This document shows, one piece after another, positions 1 through 6,381 of a stretch of DNA of 8,143 nt. The number at the start of each line of letters is the position of its first letter. The first letter of the stretch is position 1. The DNA comes from Deltaproteobacteria bacterium (GTDB lineage: Bacteria; Myxococcota; B64-G9). The notes under the pieces are model-generated. The model saw nothing but the letters and a program-made list of their open reading frames with translations, was not told the origin of the DNA and did not search any database. The translations under genes were made by a program, and so were the position numbers. The stretch is from assembly GCA_030591745.1 (NCBI GenBank), contig JAUVAM010000125.1, positions 1 through 8,143 of the forward strand. Direction: 5' to 3'.

Positions 1-448
1 CATAGGGATTCAGGAGATTGAGGTCAGGCCGAATGACCAAGAGAACGCCCGCTGCCGTGAAAGGCACCACAAGGACCTGAAGCAGGCGCAGTTTTTCCCC
101 CAAAAAAGGCACGGCCAAAAAGAGAACAAACAAGGGCGAACATTGGTTGAGCAGCATGGCGTCGGCCACCGCCAATCCATCCAGCGCGTAGAAATACAAG
201 AGCAAACCGGCCGAGCCAAGGCTCCCGCGAAGCAAGAGCAGGCTCTTCCGTTTGCCCAGCCAAGGGCCCGCATGCCGCCGACTGCCATGGATCGACAAAA
301 GAATCAGACTGGCAAACAAAGAACGAAAGAAGACCACCTCGGATGAAGGCACCTGCTGGGCGGCCAATTTTGCCAAAGCCGACATGCCCGCAAAGAGCAG
401 AGCGGCGAAAGCCATGAGCAGCATGCCGTTTTGTAGGGAACGGGGCAT
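1..448 (-). CDS. EamA/DMT-family inner-membrane transporter, N-terminal half (cut by window edge)
   Basis: Reading the minus strand from the ATG at 448-446 gives 149 codons open to the window edge. The protein begins MPRSLQNGMLLMAFAALLF and is strongly hydrophobic, with about five membrane segments near residues 7-29, 38-54, 70-88, 96-115 and 121-140. Features typical of the first EamA repeat are visible: an arginine-led segment after the first helix (VVFFRSLFASL), the stretch LLLRGSLGSAGLLLYFYAL, then ADAMLLNQCSPLFVLFLA and FLGEKL. Family members usually have about 290-300 residues and ten helices, so the missing half lies outside the window. They export or import small metabolites, and the substrate cannot be told from sequence. 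An in-frame TAG at 460-458 lies just upstream, which limits the start to 448 or to the internal ATGs at codons 9 and 12. No good Shine-Dalgarno precedes any of them, so the exact start is unsure. The gene is divergent from the large exported-protein gene. Confidence 0.88.
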   Translation of the reverse strand, partial: MPRSLQNGMLLMAFAALLFAGMSALAKLAAQQVPSSEVVFFRSLFASLILLSIHGSRRHAGPWLGKRKSLLLLRGSLGSAGLLLYFYALDGLAVADAMLLNQCSPLFVLFLAVPFLGEKLRLLQVLVVPFTAAGVLLVIRPDLNLLNPY

Positions 449-454
449 GGGGCA

Positions 455-482
455 TGTCTACTCTCTTGGTACTCCTTGTCAA
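455..482 (-). promoter_or_regulatory. Candidate sigma-70-type promoter for the transporter gene
   Basis: On the minus strand a perfect TTGACA (482-477) is followed after 16 bases by TAGACA (460-455), which matches TATAAT at three of six positions. The predicted transcript start would fall at or just before the ATG at 448, implying a very short or leaderless message. That fits the poor Shine-Dalgarno but also makes the call doubtful. The -35 match is seen; its use is inferred. Confidence 0.3.
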
Positions 483-491
483 GCCAGTGGC

Positions 492-520
492 ATTCTGGAT
501 TGCCAGGGGTATTCTGGATT
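492..520. repeat. 10-bp direct repeat ATTCTGGATT in the divergent promoter region
   Basis: The unit ATTCTGGATT occurs exactly at 492-501 and again at 511-520, 19 bases start to start, or just under two helical turns. It lies between the divergent transporter and exported-protein genes, so both copies would sit on nearly the same face of the DNA. The first copy is partly enclosed by a small dyad, TGGCA (488-492) and TGCCA (501-505). The arrangement resembles a tandem operator for a regulator shared by both genes, but no matching regulator is recognised. The repeat itself is certain; the operator role is inference. Confidence 0.4.
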
Positions 521-522
521 AA

Positions 523-551
523 TTGTGGCCGAGGGCCCTTTTGGTTAGACT
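523..551 (+). promoter_or_regulatory. Weak candidate promoter for the exported-protein gene
   Basis: TTGTGG at 523-528 and TAGACT at 546-551 are separated by 17 bases. They match the sigma-70 consensus at three of six and four of six positions. The expected start near 558 would leave a leader of about 38 bases before the ATG at 596. The site lies immediately downstream of the second ATTCTGGATT copy, where a bound protein could influence it. The consensus match is modest, so this is a suggestion only. Confidence 0.22.
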
Positions 552-595
552 GGCCTCCGAATTCATGGATGAAGAAGATGAAGGGAAGGTGAAAC

Positions 596-3487
596 ATGCG
601 CGCGTGGGCGATTGGGTGCTTGTTGGTTTTGCTTGCTGTCGATTCGGGGGCTGCTGAAAAAGCCAAGGGCCCTGCCGAGGCCAAATTGCTTTCCCTGGAG
701 TTGCAGCGCGGCAAGGCGGAGAGCTATTTTCAGGTCCGGCTGAGCTGGCCGGATGAGGGCGTGCCCGATCGACATGGACGATTTGTTGAATTGTCGGGGG
801 TCAAGTTCGGTCATCATGATTGGCCGGTGGACGCTCTGGAGCTGGTGCCTCAGGACGAGGCCACGGGTCGGATTTTTCGGCTTTTGTCCGACGGGCCGGA
901 GCCTGTGCCGGCCTGGCGTATTCGCAGTGTTCGCCCCCCCCGGGAAGTGGCTTTTGTCGGTCGCTTTGTCGGGCGTCCGAAGTCTCTGGAATTGCGCTTG
1001 CGTTGTCCTAAAGCGGACGGCAGCTACCGATGGCTGCCTTTGCGTCTGGTGCTTGGCAAGGCCAAACGAGCCAAGGGTCTTAAGAAGGTTTATTGGCGCG
1101 CCCAGGCGGATTATCTGTCGACCGTTCGTGTTCCTCGCGATCAGAGTTTTTACGCCTATGCCTGGGAGCGCCTGAAGGTTCGTCTGGGAAAGGACGGTCG
1201 CAAGCTGGCCTTGCCTCGTCCCATCCGCGGTATCGGGCGCCGTGGTTTGTATGAAATCACGACCGGTGGCTTGGCCCTGCAAGAGTCCCTGCAGCTGGAT
1301 CGCATGCGGGACGGGCAACCAGACAGCGGCAAACGCAAGATCAAGGTCGACGACATCGCCGGGGTGAAGGTTCGCTCTCATCCCTGGCAGAAAATGATCG
1401 GCCCTGCGCTTCCTGCGGTGGATGCCGAGGCGAGCCTGGTGCCAGAGGACCAGTATTACATTCGGTTCCGTACCAACCGTTCCTTCAGGCGCTTCTTTGA
1501 CATGGTGCACGATTGGGGCGGTTCGCTGTTGGGCATGGTGGAGGTGGGCGGCCGCGATTTTGGTACCAAGGACAAAATCGAAAAACAGATATGCATCAGG
1601 GCTTCTTGGTTGAGCGACATGTTGGGGCCGACCGTGGTCGAGAGTTTGGTCTTGACGGGTGGGGATCCTTATCTTCGAGAGGGAAGTGACCTCAGCATCA
1701 TCTTTCATCTGAAATCCGTGACCTTGTTCGAGGCGGCGGTGGGGAGATACCTGGACGAGGCGCGTAAGGCCAACGCGGACTTGAAGGAGAGCCGCTTTGT
1801 CCATCGGGGCATCGAGGTGCAGGTCTTGGCGACTCCGGATCGACGCGTCTTCTGCCACCGAGCTAAGCTGGGCGCTGACTATGTGGTCTACGCCAACAGC
1901 CCGATGGCCATGAAGCGCATCATCGACACATTTAAGGGCAAGCTGCCTTCTCTGGCGAAGAGCAAGGACTTTGTCTATATGCGCAAACTTTACCCACAAG
2001 CCGACAAGACGGAGGATGGCTTTATTTTCTTGTCCGACCCCTGGCTGCGATACATGGTTGGGCCACGGCTGCGCATCGCGGAAAAAAGGCGTATCGAGGC
2101 CATGACCAGCCTGGAGATGATCAAGAATGCGGCTTTGCTCTATCTTTGGGAGAACCCAGGCAAATCCGTGCCCTCTTACGCCAAGCTCATCAAGGGGGCC
2201 TATCTTGATCCGGTCCAGTTGAGAACCGAGCGCGGGGACAAGTTTTCTTGGGATGCCGGCACCTTTCAGGCCACTTCAAAGCGTTATGGGCGAATTGGAT
2301 ACCTGAAACCCAACCGAGAGCTCGGGATCAATCTGGTGACCGAGCAGGAGAAACAAGAGTACGAGCGTTTCAGGGATGCATACCAAGACTACTGGCGGCG
2401 CTACTTTGACCCCGTGGGCATTCGCATCCGGGCGGACAAAGACCTCGATATCGACATGACCATCCTGCCGCTCATTGACAACAGTGAGTACCAGCGGGTC
2501 AAGGGCAACATGGGCGGCAAGGTCGTCGCTTTGGAGCCCAACTTGCGGCAAGGGCCGGTCATCTTTCACTGGGCTGGGCACTTGAACCCCCAGGGCAAAG
2601 ACTATCGAGAGCTTCAGCAAGTCGCCGTCAGGATGCTGCCGGGCCAAGACAAGGTCACGGTCGAATGGATTGGCGAGCATGTGGAGTTTTGGGTGGAGGA
2701 CCACCCGGTATTGGCCGCTGGCTGCGAACACATGAAACTGGACCGCCTTTTTCAAGTGCCCATGGTGCTGGCCGTGGAAGTAAAGAGCAAATTCGGTCTC
2801 GCGGCGTTTCTGGTGGCCTTCCGGAGCATGGTGCGCACCAGCGCCCCGGGTTTGGTGGAGTTTGTGCCAACCGAACCTTACAAAAAGACCGTTTTTACAG
2901 CCATCCGGGCCGTACCCGGGGGGGCTGCTGAACAAGAGCTTGCCGAAGCGGCCCTCTATTACGGTGCCGTCGGCGACATGCTTTACCTGAGCACCCAACT
3001 CGATGCCCTGAAGAAGGTCGTGGATGCGCGGGACCAGGCTGCCTCTCCTCAGGCGGTGGTCAAGGCCCTTGGTGGCGCTGCCGAAGGACACATGGGCTTG
3101 CGTCTCCACGTGGATCGGGCCAAGCATGCTCTGCATTTCGTTGACCTGGAACTGGGCCGAGAAGCCATCGAGGCCGAACGGAATCACTTGTTGGATCTGG
3201 CATTGGTGGCCCGAACGGTGGGCTTGGGTCCTGAAGCATTGGCCCCGGCGGAGCGGGTTTTGGGTTATCGCATCCGTTCGGTGCTGGGCAACAGCTATCG
3301 CTGGCTGCCGGCCGAGGGAGCTGTCGAATCCAGTGGTAACGGAACTCTGTGGCGTTTCGTCGCAGGCAAAGAAATCCCCACCGACTCTCCCTTGGGAAAA
3401 CTTCTGGCCAGCATCCGATCGATCCGCGCCACGGTGGAGTTCACAGAAGACGGCCTTCACACCCAGCTCGGCCTTCGCCGGCGCTAA
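596..3487 (+). CDS. Large exported protein of unknown function with an internal pseudopilin-like segment
   Basis: This 963-residue protein starts at an ATG preceded by AAGGGAAGGTGA (581-592), a good ribosome binding site. Residues 1-20 form a signal peptide: an Arg near the start, a hydrophobic core GCLLVLLAV, and a likely cut after Ala20. The mature protein is therefore probably periplasmic or envelope-associated. No other clear membrane helix is seen. Residues 284-370 (start PEDQYYIRFRTNRSFRRFFD) and 425-490 (YANSPMAMKRIIDTFKG, then DGFIFLSDPWLRYMVGP) look like conserved modules. They recall, from memory, uncharacterised DUF3352-like proteins of planctomycete and deltaproteobacterial genomes. 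Residues 495-570 resemble a type II pseudopilin: a helix RIEAMTSLEMIKNAALLYLW, then a short 'SYAKLIKGAYLD' turn and a small strand region. No catalytic motif was recognised, so no function is assigned. The gene stands alone, with the transporter divergent upstream and a promoter-bearing gap downstream. Codon use matches its neighbours. The reading frame is certain; the role is unknown. Confidence 0.9.
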   Translation: MRAWAIGCLLVLLAVDSGAAEKAKGPAEAKLLSLELQRGKAESYFQVRLSWPDEGVPDRHGRFVELSGVKFGHHDWPVDALELVPQDEATGRIFRLLSDGPEPVPAWRIRSVRPPREVAFVGRFVGRPKSLELRLRCPKADGSYRWLPLRLVLGKAKRAKGLKKVYWRAQADYLSTVRVPRDQSFYAYAWERLKVRLGKDGRKLALPRPIRGIGRRGLYEITTGGLALQESLQLDRMRDGQPDSGKRKIKVDDIAGVKVRSHPWQKMIGPALPAVDAEASLVPEDQYYIRFRTNRSFRRFFDMVHDWGGSLLGMVEVGGRDFGTKDKIEKQICIRASWLSDMLGPTVVESLVLTGGDPYLREGSDLSIIFHLKSVTLFEAAVGRYLDEARKANADLKESRFVHRGIEVQVLATPDRRVFCHRAKLGADYVVYANSPMAMKRIIDTFKGKLPSLAKSKDFVYMRKLYPQADKTEDGFIFLSDPWLRYMVGPRLRIAEKRRIEAMTSLEMIKNAALLYLWENPGKSVPSYAKLIKGAYLDPVQLRTERGDKFSWDAGTFQATSKRYGRIGYLKPNRELGINLVTEQEKQEYERFRDAYQDYWRRYFDPVGIRIRADKDLDIDMTILPLIDNSEYQRVKGNMGGKVVALEPNLRQGPVIFHWAGHLNPQGKDYRELQQVAVRMLPGQDKVTVEWIGEHVEFWVEDHPVLAAGCEHMKLDRLFQVPMVLAVEVKSKFGLAAFLVAFRSMVRTSAPGLVEFVPTEPYKKTVFTAIRAVPGGAAEQELAEAALYYGAVGDMLYLSTQLDALKKVVDARDQAASPQAVVKALGGAAEGHMGLRLHVDRAKHALHFVDLELGREAIEAERNHLLDLALVARTVGLGPEALAPAERVLGYRIRSVLGNSYRWLPAEGAVESSGNGTLWRFVAGKEIPTDSPLGKLLASIRSIRATVEFTEDGLHTQLGLRRR

Positions 3488-3508
3488 GCCGCTAACCCTC
3501 CAATTTTG

Positions 3509-3538
3509 TTGACATGCCCCTTGTCTCACGGCTAAGTT
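3509..3538 (+). promoter_or_regulatory. Candidate promoter of the dapF-regulator operon
   Basis: A perfect -35 hexamer, TTGACA, lies at 3509-3514 in the 87-base gap before dapF. Possible -10 elements lie at a spacing of 16 to 18 bases: GCTAAG at 3531-3536 or TAAGTT at 3533-3538, each matching three of six positions. A start near 3545 would give a leader of about 30 bases. This is the only gap in front of the three overlapping genes, so the operon promoter is expected here. The weak -10 makes the exact position uncertain. No convincing terminator for the preceding gene was seen in the gap. Confidence 0.4.
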
Positions 3539-3574
3539 CAGGCAGTCGAAAACCAACGATTGCGATGGCGAACT

Positions 3575-4435
3575 ATGATCCCATTTTGGAAAATCCACGG
3601 CTTGGGTAACGATTTCATTGTAATGGATGCTACCCAGGGTGGCCTGTTGGTGGAAGCCGGGCACGCCAAGCAGATGTGTGACCGGTACATGGGCATCGGC
3701 GCGGACGGCGTCTTGACCGTTTTGCCCAGTGAATCCGGTGACTATCGGATGCACATATACAATGCGGACGGCTCTCAACCTGAGATGTGCGGCAACGGCA
3801 TTCGCTGTTTCGTCAAGTACTTGGTGGACCACGGTATGGTCCAGGGTTCAGAGGTGCGGGTCGAGACCGGTCGGGGTGTGCTGACCTGCAAGCTGCAGGT
3901 GGGTGCCGACGGCAAGGTCGAAACAGTGACCGTCAACATGGGCCCGGCTATCTTCGATTGTGAAGAGGTGCCCATGGAAGGTCGCTCTGGGAACTGCATT
4001 GAGGAGGATTTGGAGGTCGATGGCTTGCATTTTTGCCTCACGGCGGTGTCCATGGGCAATCCCCACGCAGTGCTCTTCGAGAAGGCGGATCTGGCCATGG
4101 CGCGCAAGCGGGGCCCGATGTTGGCCAACCATTCTCTCTTCCCCAACAAGACCAACGTAGAGTTCACTGAAGTCAAGAGTCGGGGCGAGATCGATTTGGT
4201 TGTTTACGAGCGGGGCTGCGGTATTACCAAGGCTTGCGGCACGGGGGCTTGTGCCGCGACTTCTGCTGCGGCACGTATTGGCAAGGTGGATTTCGATAGG
4301 GAGATCCGCGTCAATTTGCCAGGCGGCAGTCTATTTGTGCAGGTAGAATCGGACTTTTCAGCGGTGTGGATGCGCGGCCCGGCCCTTGAGGTCTTTCGTG
4401 GGGAATTCGCCGATCTGGCGGCCTGGGAGTCATGA
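3575..4435 (+). CDS. dapF: Diaminopimelate epimerase
   Basis: DapF is a cytoplasmic, cofactor-free racemase. It converts LL-diaminopimelate to meso-diaminopimelate, the lysine precursor and peptidoglycan cross-linking residue. The 286-residue product (family usually about 275) starts MIPFWKIHGLGNDFIV, the classic opening, which is why the ATG at 3575 is preferred over the in-frame TTG at 3560. Both catalytic cysteines are present: Cys72 in NADGSQPEMCGNGIRC and Cys221 in ACGTGACA. The substrate-binding segments GNPHAV (161-166) and ERGCG (212-216) also fit. The second active-site segment reads YERGCGITKACGTG, a known variant of the more common YERGVGETLACGTG. The ribosome binding site is weak (GGCGA three bases before the ATG). 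The stop overlaps the next gene's start as ATGA (4432-4435). The gene is complete and has no sign of decay. Finding it as the first gene of a signalling operon, rather than beside other lysine genes, is the unusual point. Confidence 0.97.
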   Translation: MIPFWKIHGLGNDFIVMDATQGGLLVEAGHAKQMCDRYMGIGADGVLTVLPSESGDYRMHIYNADGSQPEMCGNGIRCFVKYLVDHGMVQGSEVRVETGRGVLTCKLQVGADGKVETVTVNMGPAIFDCEEVPMEGRSGNCIEEDLEVDGLHFCLTAVSMGNPHAVLFEKADLAMARKRGPMLANHSLFPNKTNVEFTEVKSRGEIDLVVYERGCGITKACGTGACAATSAAARIGKVDFDREIRVNLPGGSLFVQVESDFSAVWMRGPALEVFRGEFADLAAWES

Positions 4436-6381
4436 GCAACATCCGAATTCTGCTCGTGGACGACGAGGAATTCTATCTTCGTTTGTTCTCAGACATTTTA
4501 GCCTCACGGCGTTATGATGTGCGTACCGCCAAGAGCGGCGAAGAAGCCTTAGAGATCCTCTCCAGTGATCATTTCGACATCCTAATCACCGACCTGCTGA
4601 TGGAGGGCATAGATGGATTGCAGTTGACCGAGCGGGTCAACGGACTCTATCCCCAACTGGATATCGTTGTCGTTACCCAGCGTGACGATGTGCGGTTGGC
4701 GGTCAAGTCCATGCGCATGGGTGTCTTCGAGTATCTCGTCAAGCCGGTGGACCGGGATGAACTCTTGTTGACGTTGGACCGCCTGCTTGAGCGACGTCGC
4801 TTGATGGATCAACAGACCAAGCTGCTTGACGAAAGCATGCAGTACCTTCAGGCCCAGACCGTTTATCGGCGTTGCCTGGATATTCTGTCTACCCTTGATT
4901 TTGAGAATCTGGTGGAGATGATCCTCCGTCATATGTTGCAAGCCACGGGCTCGCAGGGCGGGGTCCTGTGGCTGACCTCGCCGGAGGGGCGACCCGATTC
5001 GGATGGAGTGGAAAAGCTTAACCTGACAGGTTATCGAGGGTTGGTGGATTTGCAGGACGTACCCACTGCCATTCAGCTGGGTAATAGCGACACAGCCGAC
5101 GACTTTTGGAGCGGACGTCCCTTTTTCGCCGATCCGGCAAGCCTTCTTGGGATGGAAAATCGCTCGGGTTATTCCAGAGAGGCCCTCTTTATTCCCCTTT
5201 TGGTCGAAGATCACCCCGTGGGGTTGTTGGCCCTGTTGGATAAATTGCGAGCTGATTTCACCGAGCGGGATGGCAACATCGCGCGGACCATGGCCGAGTT
5301 TTCGGCCATCGCCATCAAGAATGCACGGCGCTTTCAGGCACTGGAACGACTGGGATTGCGCGATCAAGAATCCACCGCATACAATTTGACCTACTTCATC
5401 GACTATGCGGGCAAAGAGATATACAAGGCGCGTCGTTATGGGCGCTCATTCTCTCTGGTGACGGTGATCATCGACCGTTTCGATTTTCTGCGCCAGCACT
5501 TCAAGGCCGAAGTTTGTAACCAGATGTCCCGCAAGCTGGCCGAGAGCATCTCTCGCGTGGTTCGAGATTCGGACATTTTGGCCAGGGTCTCTGACGATGA
5601 ATATTATGTGCTTCTGCCAGAGACTGATGCACTGGGCGCGCGCATGTTCATCCGTCGTTGCCATGATACCTTTCAGGCCGATACTTTCATTAGCCAGATG
5701 AAGCGGGATTATCCGGTCAACATCACCATGGGTACGGCCACCTTTCCTTTGAATGGCAGCGACTTCGATCAATTGTTGATGGTTTGTCGTCAGCGCATGG
5801 ATCAAGCCCGCGCCAGCATTTATCGGCGCTTGGGATTGGACGTCAAGGACTTGTGGGACGCCAGTCGAGCTCTCGTGGGGCGGCGGGAAGAGCACGAGAT
5901 GCCCCTGGGTCAAGCATCTGAGAACTTCAGGCTGGCGGAGGACGGACCCGGTGGAAATGCTCACTTAATTTTGGACGAGGAGAGCCTGGCGGCCATTGAG
6001 TCCGCGGTGAGCATGCAGGCGGTGGACGATCCGCAGCGAAGAGCCATCCTCTTCTCGGTGGGTGGTCAGTTGACCGAGCGCTTGCGGCCGGTGGAGCAGA
6101 TCGTGGGTGCCAGCAAGCGGGCCAGGGCCTATGTGCTCGGCAGGCGGATTGAGGGCGAACGGACCTCGGTGCAACCCTCGGTGACTCGTGTGGCCCTGGA
6201 GGACGAGTCGGTGGATCGCTGCCGCATGCTGTTGGTTTTGGCCGAACACCTGGCGTATGCCTTTGTGGGGCAGGAAGAGACCGAAGGGCGGATTGTTGGC
6301 TTTCATAGCTCCGACACCACCCTGGTCGAAAACATGATCGCTAAGTTGCAAGAGCACTATAACTTCCAGAGGCAGTACTGA
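4432..6381 (+). CDS. Response regulator: receiver, GAF, degenerate GGDEF domain, C-terminal DICT-like region
   Basis: This 649-residue cytoplasmic regulator has no signal peptide or membrane helix. Residues 4-118 form a complete CheY-like receiver: acidic pair Asp10/Asp11, phosphoacceptor Asp54 (ILITDLLM), Thr82, Tyr101 and Lys104 (LVKP). A charged helical linker (about 119-142) leads to a GAF domain at about 145-300, with ALFIPLLVEDHPVGLLALLD as the core strands. Residues about 315-470 align with a GGDEF diguanylate cyclase domain, but the signature is SDDEY (387-391) instead of GG(D/E)EF. The upstream inhibitory-site motif RxxD is kept as RDSD (378-381) at the standard five-residue spacing. 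Loss of the glycines suggests no cyclase activity, and the kept RxxD suggests cyclic-di-GMP binding. Residues about 520-649 (containing GFHSSDTTLVENMIAKLQEHY near the end) resemble a DICT sensory domain, a weaker call. The start overlaps the dapF stop (ATGA, with GGGAG just upstream), so translation is probably coupled. The stop overlaps the next gene by one base. No partner kinase is in view. Confidence 0.9.
   Translation: MSNIRILLVDDEEFYLRLFSDILASRRYDVRTAKSGEEALEILSSDHFDILITDLLMEGIDGLQLTERVNGLYPQLDIVVVTQRDDVRLAVKSMRMGVFEYLVKPVDRDELLLTLDRLLERRRLMDQQTKLLDESMQYLQAQTVYRRCLDILSTLDFENLVEMILRHMLQATGSQGGVLWLTSPEGRPDSDGVEKLNLTGYRGLVDLQDVPTAIQLGNSDTADDFWSGRPFFADPASLLGMENRSGYSREALFIPLLVEDHPVGLLALLDKLRADFTERDGNIARTMAEFSAIAIKNARRFQALERLGLRDQESTAYNLTYFIDYAGKEIYKARRYGRSFSLVTVIIDRFDFLRQHFKAEVCNQMSRKLAESISRVVRDSDILARVSDDEYYVLLPETDALGARMFIRRCHDTFQADTFISQMKRDYPVNITMGTATFPLNGSDFDQLLMVCRQRMDQARASIYRRLGLDVKDLWDASRALVGRREEHEMPLGQASENFRLAEDGPGGNAHLILDEESLAAIESAVSMQAVDDPQRRAILFSVGGQLTERLRPVEQIVGASKRARAYVLGRRIEGERTSVQPSVTRVALEDESVDRCRMLLVLAEHLAYAFVGQEETEGRIVGFHSSDTTLVENMIAKLQEHYNFQRQY

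Noticed and set aside
24..482. 152-codon minus-strand frame in the transporter region
   Set aside because: Its translation is rich in Cys, Gly and Arg with no membrane pattern. The alternative frame from 448 gives a textbook EamA half.
488..505. Sigma-54-like -24/-12 pair (TGGCA ... TTGCC) upstream of the exported-protein gene
   Set aside because: The GG and GC doublets are eleven bases apart instead of the strictly kept ten, and no sigma-54 activator is in view. The match is better explained by the small dyad.
934..941. Run of eight C bases inside the exported-protein gene (possible phase-variation site)
   Set aside because: The frame is intact and continuous on both sides, the tract is short, and a nearby G run at about 2917-2923 suggests ordinary GC richness.
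563..1999. 478-codon open frame on the minus strand opposite the exported-protein gene
   Set aside because: It lies antisense to a well-supported gene with a signal peptide and ribosome binding site, and its translation shows no recognisable family features. It is a by-product of GC-biased codons.
3560..3574. In-frame TTG start for dapF, five codons upstream
   Set aside because: The family begins with the M-x-F-x-K-x-H-G-x-G-N-D pattern right at the ATG at 3575, and no Shine-Dalgarno favours the TTG.
2276..3832. 518-codon open frame on the minus strand
   Set aside because: It runs antisense through the end of the exported-protein gene, across the promoter gap and into dapF, whose plus-strand coding is certain.
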